This document shows, in pieces, positions 15,417-22,770 of a stretch of DNA of 64,000 bases. Below the pieces are notes generated by a model that did not search any database, had not been told where the DNA came from, and worked only from the letters and a program-made list of their open reading frames with translations. The translations under genes were made by a program, and so were the position numbers. The stretch's first letter is position 1, and every line of letters starts with the position of its first letter. The DNA lies in the NCBI RefSeq assembly GCF_001547995.1, contig NZ_AP014690.1, forward strand, positions 2,787,001 through 2,851,000, in the 5' to 3' direction. This DNA comes from Asaia bogorensis NBRC 16594 (GTDB taxonomy: Bacteria > Pseudomonadota > Alphaproteobacteria > Acetobacterales > Acetobacteraceae).

Positions 15417-17560
15417 AGGCCCTCAAATCCCTCGCCTATGGTTTCCAGCCCCGTACGCCGGTCATTCTGCAGGTTGAGGCCGCCGAGTGCGGCATGGCCT
15501 GTCTGGCCATGATCCTTGGGCATTATGGCAACCGCATCGATTTGCCGACGCTCAGGCGACGGTTTGCCCTCTCGATCAAGGGCAGCACGCTGCGCGACCT
15601 GATGGCCACGGCCGAGCGTGTGGGCCTGACAACGCGTGCCGTGCGTCTGGAACTGGACGAATTATCGGGGCTCCGCCTGCCCTGCATCCTGCACTGGAAC
15701 ATGAACCACTTCGTGGTTCTTACTGCCGTCAACGGCAAACGGGTCACGATCCATGATCCCGCTTTCGGGCGGCGCAGCCTGCCCATCGAGACGGTCTCGC
15801 GCGAGTTCACGGGTATCGCGCTTGAGGCGTTCCCCAATGAGAATTTCCGAAAGGAGGATGCCCGGGAGACCCTGCGCCTGCGGGATCTGTTCAGGCATGT
15901 CGCCGGACTGCGCTCATCCCTGCTGATGCTGGGAGCATTGTCGCTCGGGCTCGAAGTCATTGCGATCATCATGCCGATGGTATCGCAGGTGATTATCGAC
16001 GAGGTTGTTGTCACCTCGGATCGCGAGTTGCTGAGCACGATCGCCGCTGGCGTGGCGCTCTTGCTGCTCCTGCAACTCCTCATTGCCTGCGTGCGGCAAT
16101 GGTCCGTGCTTATCATGGGCACCCGGGTAGGGCTCCAGTGGAATACCGGGCTCTTCAACCACCTTTCCCGCCTGCCGCTCGATTATTTCGCCAAACGCCA
16201 TGTGGGCGATATCCTGTCGCGCTTCAACGCCATCGCCTCGATCCAGAAGACCATGACCACCGATATGGTTCAAACGGTCATGGACGGCCTCATGGCCGTG
16301 GGCATGGGCGTGATGTTGTTCATCTATGGCGGGTGGCTGGCTGTCGTGGCGCTGATCGCCGTGACACTGGATGTGACGCTGAGGCTCTTTACCTACCGTC
16401 TCTATCGCGAAGCGAATGAAGAGCAGATCGTTTTTGATGCCCGCCAGCAAAGTCATTTCATCGAAACGCTACGCGGCATGGCCAGCGTAAAGCTGCTGGG
16501 CCTGCGCGAGAGCCGTCGCATCTCATGGCTCAATCTGGTGATCGACAGTATCAATGTCCGGCTTCGCATCCAGCGCTACGACCTTATTTATGGCAGGCTG
16601 GCTGAGCTGATTTTCGGGGCAGACAGGCTCATCATGATGGTGCTCGGCGCGATGGCCGTCATGAAAGGGGCCATGACTGTTGGCATGCTCGTCGCATTCC
16701 TGTCCTACAAAGACCAGTTTGCAGGGCGTATCGGCAGCCTGATCAGCAGCGGCTTCCAGATCCGCATGCTCAGCGTGCAGACAGAACGCCTGTCAGATAT
16801 CGTCATGACCCCAACGGAGCCGTCCGAGCCTACGACCAGCCTTGTCCCCCGGCCCGACGGGGGCGGCCAGGGAGCTCTTGCCTGCCAGGGCCTCTCCGCC
16901 CGCTATGGCGCGCATGATGCCTGGGTCTTTCGCGACATTTCCCTCGATGTCCCTGCCGGACAGATTATTGCGGTCGTGGGGCCTTCGGGCTGCGGCAAGA
17001 CGACTTTTCTCAAGACGCTCATGGGGCTGATGGAGCCGTCATCAGGCAAGATCACGCTTGATGGCGAGTCGATCGAGGCCCTGACGCTGGAGGGGTATCG
17101 TAGCCGCATCGCCGGCGTCCTTCAGGATGACGGCCTCTTTTCGGGGTCGATCGCCGATAATATCAGCGGCTTCAATGAGGAAATCGATCAGGCATGGCTC
17201 AGGGAATGTGCCAGCAGAGCCGCCATATTGCAGGATATCGAGCATATGCCGATGGGGTTCGATACCCTGATTGGCGATATGGGCGCAGGACTTTCCGGTG
17301 GACAGAAACAACGCATCATTCTGGCGCGCGCACTCTATCGCAAACCCGATATCCTGTTTCTGGACGAGGCCACCAGCCATCTGGATGAAATGACCGAGGC
17401 CCATGTCGCCGCTGCATTGCGCGCCATGAATGTCACCCAGATCATCGTGGCCCATCGACCGGCGACCATTGCCCATGCCGATCGGATCTATGTTTTCCAG
17501 CCAGGTGGCGTGCTGCAGGAATATCTCCCCCAAGGCCACGATGCCTCGGCACCTGCTTAA
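15413..17560 (+). CDS. Peptidase-containing ABC transporter (C39 bacteriocin processing/export)
   Basis: A 715-residue CvaB-type transporter that should cleave the leader and export the peptide. The N-terminal C39 peptidase has Q20, C26 (EAAECGMACLAMI), H99 (MNHFVVL) and D115 (TIHDPAFGR), the complete catalytic set. A six-helix membrane domain follows (about 165-440). The ATPase domain carries Walker A GPSGCGKTT (523-531), signature LSGGQKQR (about 626), Walker B DILFLDEATSHLD and H-loop AHR. It directly follows the double-glycine peptide and the adaptor. All active residues are intact, so the system looks functional. Confidence 0.95.
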   Translation: MKALKSLAYGFQPRTPVILQVEAAECGMACLAMILGHYGNRIDLPTLRRRFALSIKGSTLRDLMATAERVGLTTRAVRLELDELSGLRLPCILHWNMNHFVVLTAVNGKRVTIHDPAFGRRSLPIETVSREFTGIALEAFPNENFRKEDARETLRLRDLFRHVAGLRSSLLMLGALSLGLEVIAIIMPMVSQVIIDEVVVTSDRELLSTIAAGVALLLLLQLLIACVRQWSVLIMGTRVGLQWNTGLFNHLSRLPLDYFAKRHVGDILSRFNAIASIQKTMTTDMVQTVMDGLMAVGMGVMLFIYGGWLAVVALIAVTLDVTLRLFTYRLYREANEEQIVFDARQQSHFIETLRGMASVKLLGLRESRRISWLNLVIDSINVRLRIQRYDLIYGRLAELIFGADRLIMMVLGAMAVMKGAMTVGMLVAFLSYKDQFAGRIGSLISSGFQIRMLSVQTERLSDIVMTPTEPSEPTTSLVPRPDGGGQGALACQGLSARYGAHDAWVFRDISLDVPAGQIIAVVGPSGCGKTTFLKTLMGLMEPSSGKITLDGESIEALTLEGYRSRIAGVLQDDGLFSGSIADNISGFNEEIDQAWLRECASRAAILQDIEHMPMGFDTLIGDMGAGLSGGQKQRIILARALYRKPDILFLDEATSHLDEMTEAHVAAALRAMNVTQIIVAHRPATIAHADRIYVFQPGGVLQEYLPQGHDASAPA

Positions 17561-17585
17561 AGTTCGATCCCATCCCCCAAGTTAT

Positions 17586-17602
17586 TCTGCCTTGAGGGCA
17601 GA
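17586..17602. terminator. Small hairpin between convergent ABC transporter genes
   Basis: TCTGCC (17586-17591) pairs with GGCAGA (17597-17602) around a 5-base loop in the 51-base gap between the two convergent transporter genes. There is no T-run, so it would be a weak terminator. Confidence 0.35.
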
Positions 17603-17611
17603 GATGACGCC

Positions 17612-19426
17612 TCAGCCCTCGAGCGACTGCAACTCGAACAGGCGGCGATAGATCCCCCCTTCACGCCGCACCAGCTCGGCATGCGAGCCATCCTCCTTCA
17701 GCGCGCCCTTGCTGAACACGAGGATACGGTCCAGCTCCATCACCGTGGACAACCGGTGCGCCACCACAATCACTGTGCGACCGGCCATCAGGCGATGCAT
17801 GGCGTCCTGCACCAGAACTTCGGACTCGGAATCGAGGCTGGACGTTGCCTCATCGAAAATCAGCAGGGGGGCGTCGGCCAGAAACGCACGGGCAATCGCC
17901 ACGCGCTGACGCTCACCGCCCGACAGCTTGACCCCACGCTCACCAACGAGCGTAGCGTAGCCTTCCGGCAGACGTTCGATAAACGCACTCGCATTGGCCA
18001 GCTGCGCGGCACGCTCGATTTCGGCCTGCGTTGCCCCCGGTCGGGCATAAGCGATATTTTCCGCAAGGGAACGATGGAACAGCATCGGCTCCTGCGGAAC
18101 GATGGCGATGTGGGCCCGCAATGAGTCCTGTGTGACATCGCGCACATCCACGCCATCGATCAGCACCCTGCCCCCAGTTGTGTCATAGAGACGCTGGATG
18201 AGCTTGGTGAAGGTCGTCTTGCCCGAACCGCTTGGCCCGACGAGAGCAACACGCGAACCGGGGGTGATCGAGACATCCAGATCACGATAAAGCGGCGTAT
18301 CCTGACCGGGATACTGGAACGTCACATTATCGAAACGAACGTCACCTTGCGTAAAGGCGGCCTTGCCCGCGCCCTTGTAGTCCTGAACGCCGGGCGCCTG
18401 ATCAAAAATGGCAACAAGCTCTTCCATCTCGTTGACAGAACGCTGGACCTGGCTGACCTGCTGGCCCAGGTCACGCAGATAGCCCTGAACAAGAAACACC
18501 ATCGTCAGCACATAGGCCACATCGCCGGGTCCGGCCTTGCCCTGCCACCATTGCCAGACGATCAGCGCCACCAGAAGCATACGCATGACCAGCGAGGCAA
18601 AGCCCTGCAGGTTGGCGCTGTTGGTCCCCCTGATCCAGGTGCGCGCCGTGCGCCCGCTCCAGGCGCGCAACACGCGGTCCAGCCGGCGTTCCTCGCGATG
18701 TTCGGCACCGAAAGCCTTGACCACGGCGTTGCAGGTCACGGCATCCGCAATGGCCGCGCCCACTTTCGTATCCCAGCGATTGGCCGCGCGGGCCGAAGGC
18801 GCCACGTAACGCAGTGTCAGCACGACGGAGAGCCAGGTGAACAGCACAACAGAAAGTGCCAGCACGGCCCCCATAAACGGAGAGTGCCATGCCAGAACAA
18901 GCGTGGTGCCGGTCAGGACCAGCACCTCCGGGGCAATCAGCAGCAGCAACGTGTCGTCAAGCGTGTCGATGGCCCACATGCCACGGGTCAGTTTGCGTAC
19001 GGTCGACCCTGCGAAATTATTGGCGTGCCAGTCGGTCGAAAAGCGCTGCACACGCGCAAAGCCCTGAGACAGGGCGCGCTGCATGATGGCAAGGCTGAGA
19101 TGCGTAATGCCAAGATAGGAGGAACGCCGCCCCAGAAGCCCCACCAGCCCAAGCGCGATCAGCCCACCCACCATGAACAGCGCATCATTGCGCAGGGCCA
19201 TTTGTGCGGCATCATGAGGGGCACCGCCAGTATGGCTGGAGATATCGGTTACCAGTCGACCCGACAGGACCGGCGTTGCCACGTCGGCAATGGTGGCGAG
19301 CGCAATACCGAGCACGGTGCGTGTCAGAAAGGCCGGATGCTCGAGCCATCGGCGCATCACGAAGCGCACGATATCGACAAAGGCGATATCGTGCGGCCGG
19401 GTCGGGGTGTTGTCGGTATTGGACAC
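17612..19426 (-). CDS. ABC exporter, MsbA/multidrug half-transporter type
   Basis: A 604-residue half-transporter with an N-terminal membrane domain (about residues 30-330) fused to an ATPase domain. The ATPase domain shows GPSGSGKTT (Walker A), a Q-loop in IAIVPQEP, signature KLSGGERQR, Walker B LLIFDEATSSLD and VAHRLST. It probably works as a homodimer exporting lipids or hydrophobic compounds. It is convergent with the bacteriocin-type transporter and has no peptidase domain. A role in self-protection is possible but not shown by anything in the sequence. Confidence 0.88.
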   Translation of the reverse strand: MSNTDNTPTRPHDIAFVDIVRFVMRRWLEHPAFLTRTVLGIALATIADVATPVLSGRLVTDISSHTGGAPHDAAQMALRNDALFMVGGLIALGLVGLLGRRSSYLGITHLSLAIMQRALSQGFARVQRFSTDWHANNFAGSTVRKLTRGMWAIDTLDDTLLLLIAPEVLVLTGTTLVLAWHSPFMGAVLALSVVLFTWLSVVLTLRYVAPSARAANRWDTKVGAAIADAVTCNAVVKAFGAEHREERRLDRVLRAWSGRTARTWIRGTNSANLQGFASLVMRMLLVALIVWQWWQGKAGPGDVAYVLTMVFLVQGYLRDLGQQVSQVQRSVNEMEELVAIFDQAPGVQDYKGAGKAAFTQGDVRFDNVTFQYPGQDTPLYRDLDVSITPGSRVALVGPSGSGKTTFTKLIQRLYDTTGGRVLIDGVDVRDVTQDSLRAHIAIVPQEPMLFHRSLAENIAYARPGATQAEIERAAQLANASAFIERLPEGYATLVGERGVKLSGGERQRVAIARAFLADAPLLIFDEATSSLDSESEVLVQDAMHRLMAGRTVIVVAHRLSTVMELDRILVFSKGALKEDGSHAELVRREGGIYRRLFELQSLEG

Positions 19427-19517
19427 GAGAGAAAGCTCCTCCGCCAGACGTTTGGCTGGGCGGGCATACTGGTAGTCTGGGGCGGGAAGCGCTTATTGTG
19501 GGGCTTCAAACGCCCTT

Positions 19518-20231
19518 ATGCAACATGATGAAATGGTTCTGATGTCTCTCCCCTCGGCCAAAAGACCCATGACACGTGCTCAGACCTGTCAGTTCATCAC
19601 GGCACTGGCCGAGTCCATGCCCGATGCCGAGAGCGAACTGGACTATACAGACGCTTTTTCCCTTCTCGTGGCCGTCGTGCTCTCGGCGCAGGCCACGGAT
19701 AAATCGGTCAACAAGGTCACGATCGGCCTGTTCCGTGACGCGCCGGATGCGCGTGCCATGGTAGCACTGGGCGAGGAGGGCATTGCCGCACATATCCGCA
19801 CCATCGGGCTGTGGCGCGCGAAGGCGAAGAACGTGCTCAGGCTCTCCGAGCAACTTCTCGCCCTGCATGGCGGGCAAGTGCCCTCGGATCGGGCTGCACT
19901 GGAGGCTCTGGCCGGGGTCGGGCGCAAAACGGCGAGCGTCGTGCTGAACGTCATGTTCGGTGAAAGCGCGATGGCTGTGGATACACATATCTTCAGGCTT
20001 GGAAACCGTACCGGTCTGGCCCCGGGCAAGACGACACGCGCCGTGGAAGAGGGGCTGATCAAGCGGATTCCCCCTGAAATGCTCCGCCCCTCACATCACT
20101 GGCTGATCCTGCATGGTCGTTATGTGTGCAAAGCCCGCAGCCCCGAATGTGGACGCTGCGTGGCCTTCACGCCTTGCCTTTTCCCGCTCAAGACCCAGAT
20201 CAAAAACGGCAACAAAGGAGAAAATACTTGA
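19518..20231 (+). CDS. nth: Endonuclease III (DNA glycosylase/AP lyase)
   Basis: A 237-residue Nth enzyme that removes oxidised pyrimidines and nicks the resulting abasic site. It has the helix-hairpin-helix with the catalytic lysine (LAGVGRKTASVVLN), the catalytic aspartate in AVDTHIFRL, and the C-terminal [4Fe-4S] site C-x6-C-x2-C-x5-C (CKARSPECGRCVAFTPC). ATG 19518 is the longest start. ATG 19533, ATG 19542 and ATG 19569 are alternatives. The stop codon overlaps the TTG start of the next gene. Confidence 0.95.
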   Translation: MQHDEMVLMSLPSAKRPMTRAQTCQFITALAESMPDAESELDYTDAFSLLVAVVLSAQATDKSVNKVTIGLFRDAPDARAMVALGEEGIAAHIRTIGLWRAKAKNVLRLSEQLLALHGGQVPSDRAALEALAGVGRKTASVVLNVMFGESAMAVDTHIFRLGNRTGLAPGKTTRAVEEGLIKRIPPEMLRPSHHWLILHGRYVCKARSPECGRCVAFTPCLFPLKTQIKNGNKGENT

Positions 20232-20515
20232 GCAGCTATATCGTATTCACCCGCGAAGAGACGCTCGACCAGAGTGAACTCGACACCTATTTCTCGCTCG
20301 TTGCCGAGACGTTTGAGGGCCATCCCTTAAAACCTGTGGTTGCCTATGGAGCGCAGAAATCATTGGAAGGCAGCGAGCCGGAAGGGATCGTCATTGTCGA
20401 ATTTCCCGACAAGGTCTCGGCGCTGGCCTGGTACGATGGCGACGCCTATCGCAAGGTGCGCGAACACCGCTTTGCTGGAGCAAGGTACCGCGCCACGCTC
20501 GTCGAAGGGGTGTGA
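20228..20515 (+). CDS. DUF1330 family protein
   Basis: A 95-residue protein of the DUF1330 family (dimeric alpha/beta-barrel fold), function unknown. Typical segments are the first strand SSYIVFTREE, GHPLKPVVAYG, EGIVIVEFPD and ALAWYDGDAYRKVREHR. The start is TTG 20228, which overlaps the nth stop (TTGA) and is preceded by AAAGGAG at 20214-20220. The strong ribosome-binding site decides for this unusual start codon over the longer frame. It is translationally coupled to nth. Confidence 0.8.
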   Translation: MSSYIVFTREETLDQSELDTYFSLVAETFEGHPLKPVVAYGAQKSLEGSEPEGIVIVEFPDKVSALAWYDGDAYRKVREHRFAGARYRATLVEGV

Positions 20516-20563
20516 CAAGACCCTGACCGGAATTCGGGCCGCTTACAGTCGGCCCGAAAACCC

Positions 20564-21277
20564 CTAGTTTCCACTTAGCGCCGGCACCGCTCCCATGGCG
20601 GCGAGGTCCCACCGTATCTGGAAGGCTTCCGTGCCCTTATAGGCACCGACATGAACATGCGGGTTGCGCGCAAAACCGTTATTGCTGTCTAGCGCCACGA
20701 CATCACCCGCTTTTACGTGATCCCCTTTCCTGACCCGGATATTGGCAATATGGGCATAGATTACATTCATGCCGTCAGTTCTGGTGAACATGATGGCGCT
20801 GGCCGGGGGTTTGCCCATATTTCCCGGGCTGTTGGTGACGGGATTCACATGCACATAGGTCACGACTGAATCAAACGGCGCATGCACGGTCTTGTGCCAG
20901 CCGTACCAGTCCGCGTTCTTTTCTCCGAGGCCGCGATAAAGCTTGTTGTAGCCGTGCGTAGCATCAGCGGCACCGCCTATGATCATACAATCAGTACCAA
21001 GCGCATCACCTGTACCCAGAAGCTGTCCTACCGGATGCTCCGCGCAGGCAAATGGCTCGTGAAAGAGTGGCGCAAGCGTCACCTGCTGAATCGGACCGAC
21101 GCGTGATGCCTTCTCTCCTACCCCGGGGGGTAAGCCCATCGCCTGCAACTGCTGATGCCAGGCATCGGCACCCGTTTCAGCAGTTGGCACGGCAAAGCAT
21201 TCTGGTGGGGCGATCAGCAGCCCTGTCGCCATAATGCCGAAACGACTGAGGGCAGTGATGATCCCTATCTTACCCAT
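20564..21277 (-). CDS. Exported M23-like (LytM) metallopeptidase-fold protein
   Basis: A 237-residue protein with a hydrophobic N-terminus that may be a signal peptide cut near ECFA (residues 26-29). The C-terminal half has the M23 barrel: VIYAHIANIRVRKGDHVKAG and the H-x-H motif NPHVHVGAY. The first metal site, usually H-x-G-x-D, is less standard. H in ATHGYNK and D in KNADWYGW are the likely ligands. M23 enzymes cut peptidoglycan cross-bridges or activate amidases. Whether this one is catalytic is uncertain. It is convergent with the nth-DUF1330 pair. Confidence 0.65.
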   Translation of the reverse strand: MGKIGIITALSRFGIMATGLLIAPPECFAVPTAETGADAWHQQLQAMGLPPGVGEKASRVGPIQQVTLAPLFHEPFACAEHPVGQLLGTGDALGTDCMIIGGAADATHGYNKLYRGLGEKNADWYGWHKTVHAPFDSVVTYVHVNPVTNSPGNMGKPPASAIMFTRTDGMNVIYAHIANIRVRKGDHVKAGDVVALDSNNGFARNPHVHVGAYKGTEAFQIRWDLAAMGAVPALSGN

Positions 21278-21404
21278 AAAAGCCTCCCTCCCTGTCCGGC
21301 CAGAGGCAAACCCTCACTCCTGAACCGGGAGAGAAGCTATCTTCATATGATACGACATCGCAATAGATGGCGATGGATATGGCCTCTAAGGGTCAGGCAT
21401 TGTG

Positions 21405-21434
21405 TTTACGGCGTGAAAATGAGGATGACATAAT
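21405..21434 (+). promoter_or_regulatory. Candidate promoter of the CPA1 antiporter gene
   Basis: TTTACG (21405-21410) and CATAAT (21429-21434) are separated by 18 bases, upstream of the antiporter start at 21517. Both hexamers are close to the sigma-70 consensus. This is the only good pair in the 239-base divergent gap. Activity is inferred. Confidence 0.3.
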
Positions 21435-21516
21435 GTGAGAAGCTGGACGAAGGACGTGCGTTCACGTTCTCATGCGGTAAAACGGCTCATCCCGGCATCA
21501 TCGGCAAAGAGATTTC

Positions 21517-22767
21517 ATGTCCTCCCTCAGCCTCTTCGCGATTCTTCTTACACTCTGCACGGCCTGCGGCATTCTCAATTACAAGCTGCTGCGCCTGCCC
21601 ATGACGATTGGCATCCTGCTGATTGCCTTGATCGTGTCGCTTGTGGTCAAGGGGCTGGACATGGCCCTGCCCAGTGTCGATCTGCACACTCTGCCCATGA
21701 CGCTTCTGGCCTCGGCTGACCTGCCTGGCAATTTGCTGGACGGTGCCTTGTCTTTCCTGCTTTTCGCCGGTGCCCTGCAGGTTGATACACGCCATCTGAT
21801 GGAGCGGAAATTCTCGGTATTTTTCCTCGCCATCGTGGGGACGATACTGGCGGTGTTCATGCTGGGCGGGGCCATGTACTGGGTCATGGCGCAGGTGGGA
21901 CTGCCCGTGCCATTCCTCTGGTGCGTGGTGCTAGGGGCCATTCTCGCGCCAACCGACCCCGTTTCGGTGGTGGGCATGTTGCGCCGGCTGGGTCTGCCAG
22001 GACCCATTCAGGCCATTTTTGCCGGAGAAAGCCTGTTCAATGACGGGGTGAGCATCGTGATTTTCGGCCTTGCCATGACACTGGTCACGGGCGAGGCGCA
22101 TCACCTGACCCTGATGGATGCCGCCGAAGCTTTTGGGATCGAGGCTGTAGGAGGTGCGGGTCTTGGTTTTGTGGCCGGTCTGATTGCTCTGCTCTGCTTT
22201 CGGGCTGCACGCGACAGCCACTTGCAGCTTCTGGTGTCGCTCAGCCTGGCGGCAGGCACATTCAGCCTTGCCCATGCGCTTGGCATGTCAGGCCCGATCG
22301 CCGTGGTCGTGGCAGGCCTCTGCCTGGGGAGCGAACGCGCCAAGAGCAGTATGGACGACCATGCGCGTGAGGAACTCAACAGCTTCTGGACACTCGTTGA
22401 CGAGATTCTGAACGCGCTCCTCTTCCTGATGATCGGCTTTGAGGTGCTGGCCGCCATTCCCAGCCAGCGTGCGCTCGTGGCCCTGCTTCTGGGTATCCCG
22501 CTTTCAATTGCAGCGAGGGCGCTCAGCGTGTTTCTCGCCATCCTGCCGATCCATCTTTATGGAGAAGATCGCGGGCGCATGCTGGCCGTGCTGACCTGGG
22601 GCGGATTGCGCGGTGGCATTTCTCTGTCGCTCGCGCTCACTTTGCCTGCCGGACCGATGAAGGAGGTTCTTGCCCCGATCTGCTACGGCATCGTGGTCTT
22701 TACCATTCTGGTGCAGGGATTGAGCATGGAGCGTGTCGCTCTTCATTTCTATCCAAAGAAGGGCTGA
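21517..22767 (+). CDS. CPA1-family Na+/H+ antiporter (NhaP type)
   Basis: A 416-residue membrane protein with about twelve hydrophobic segments. Diagnostic CPA1 motifs are GAILAPTDPVSVVGML, FAGESLFNDGVSIVIF with the acidic ND pair, and WGGLRGGISLSLALTLP. It should exchange cytoplasmic Na+ or K+ for protons and help in pH and salt tolerance. The C-terminus ends soon after the last helix, so there is no cytoplasmic regulatory tail. It faces comEC tail to tail with a 3-base gap. Confidence 0.9.
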   Translation: MSSLSLFAILLTLCTACGILNYKLLRLPMTIGILLIALIVSLVVKGLDMALPSVDLHTLPMTLLASADLPGNLLDGALSFLLFAGALQVDTRHLMERKFSVFFLAIVGTILAVFMLGGAMYWVMAQVGLPVPFLWCVVLGAILAPTDPVSVVGMLRRLGLPGPIQAIFAGESLFNDGVSIVIFGLAMTLVTGEAHHLTLMDAAEAFGIEAVGGAGLGFVAGLIALLCFRAARDSHLQLLVSLSLAAGTFSLAHALGMSGPIAVVVAGLCLGSERAKSSMDDHAREELNSFWTLVDEILNALLFLMIGFEVLAAIPSQRALVALLLGIPLSIAARALSVFLAILPIHLYGEDRGRMLAVLTWGGLRGGISLSLALTLPAGPMKEVLAPICYGIVVFTILVQGLSMERVALHFYPKKG

Positions 22768-22770
22768 GGG

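Noticed and set aside
18347-19528. 393-codon open frame on the plus strand
   Set aside because: It lies antisense inside the ABC exporter gene, is rich in His/Arg/Gln as expected from GC-rich reverse frames, and shows no domain.
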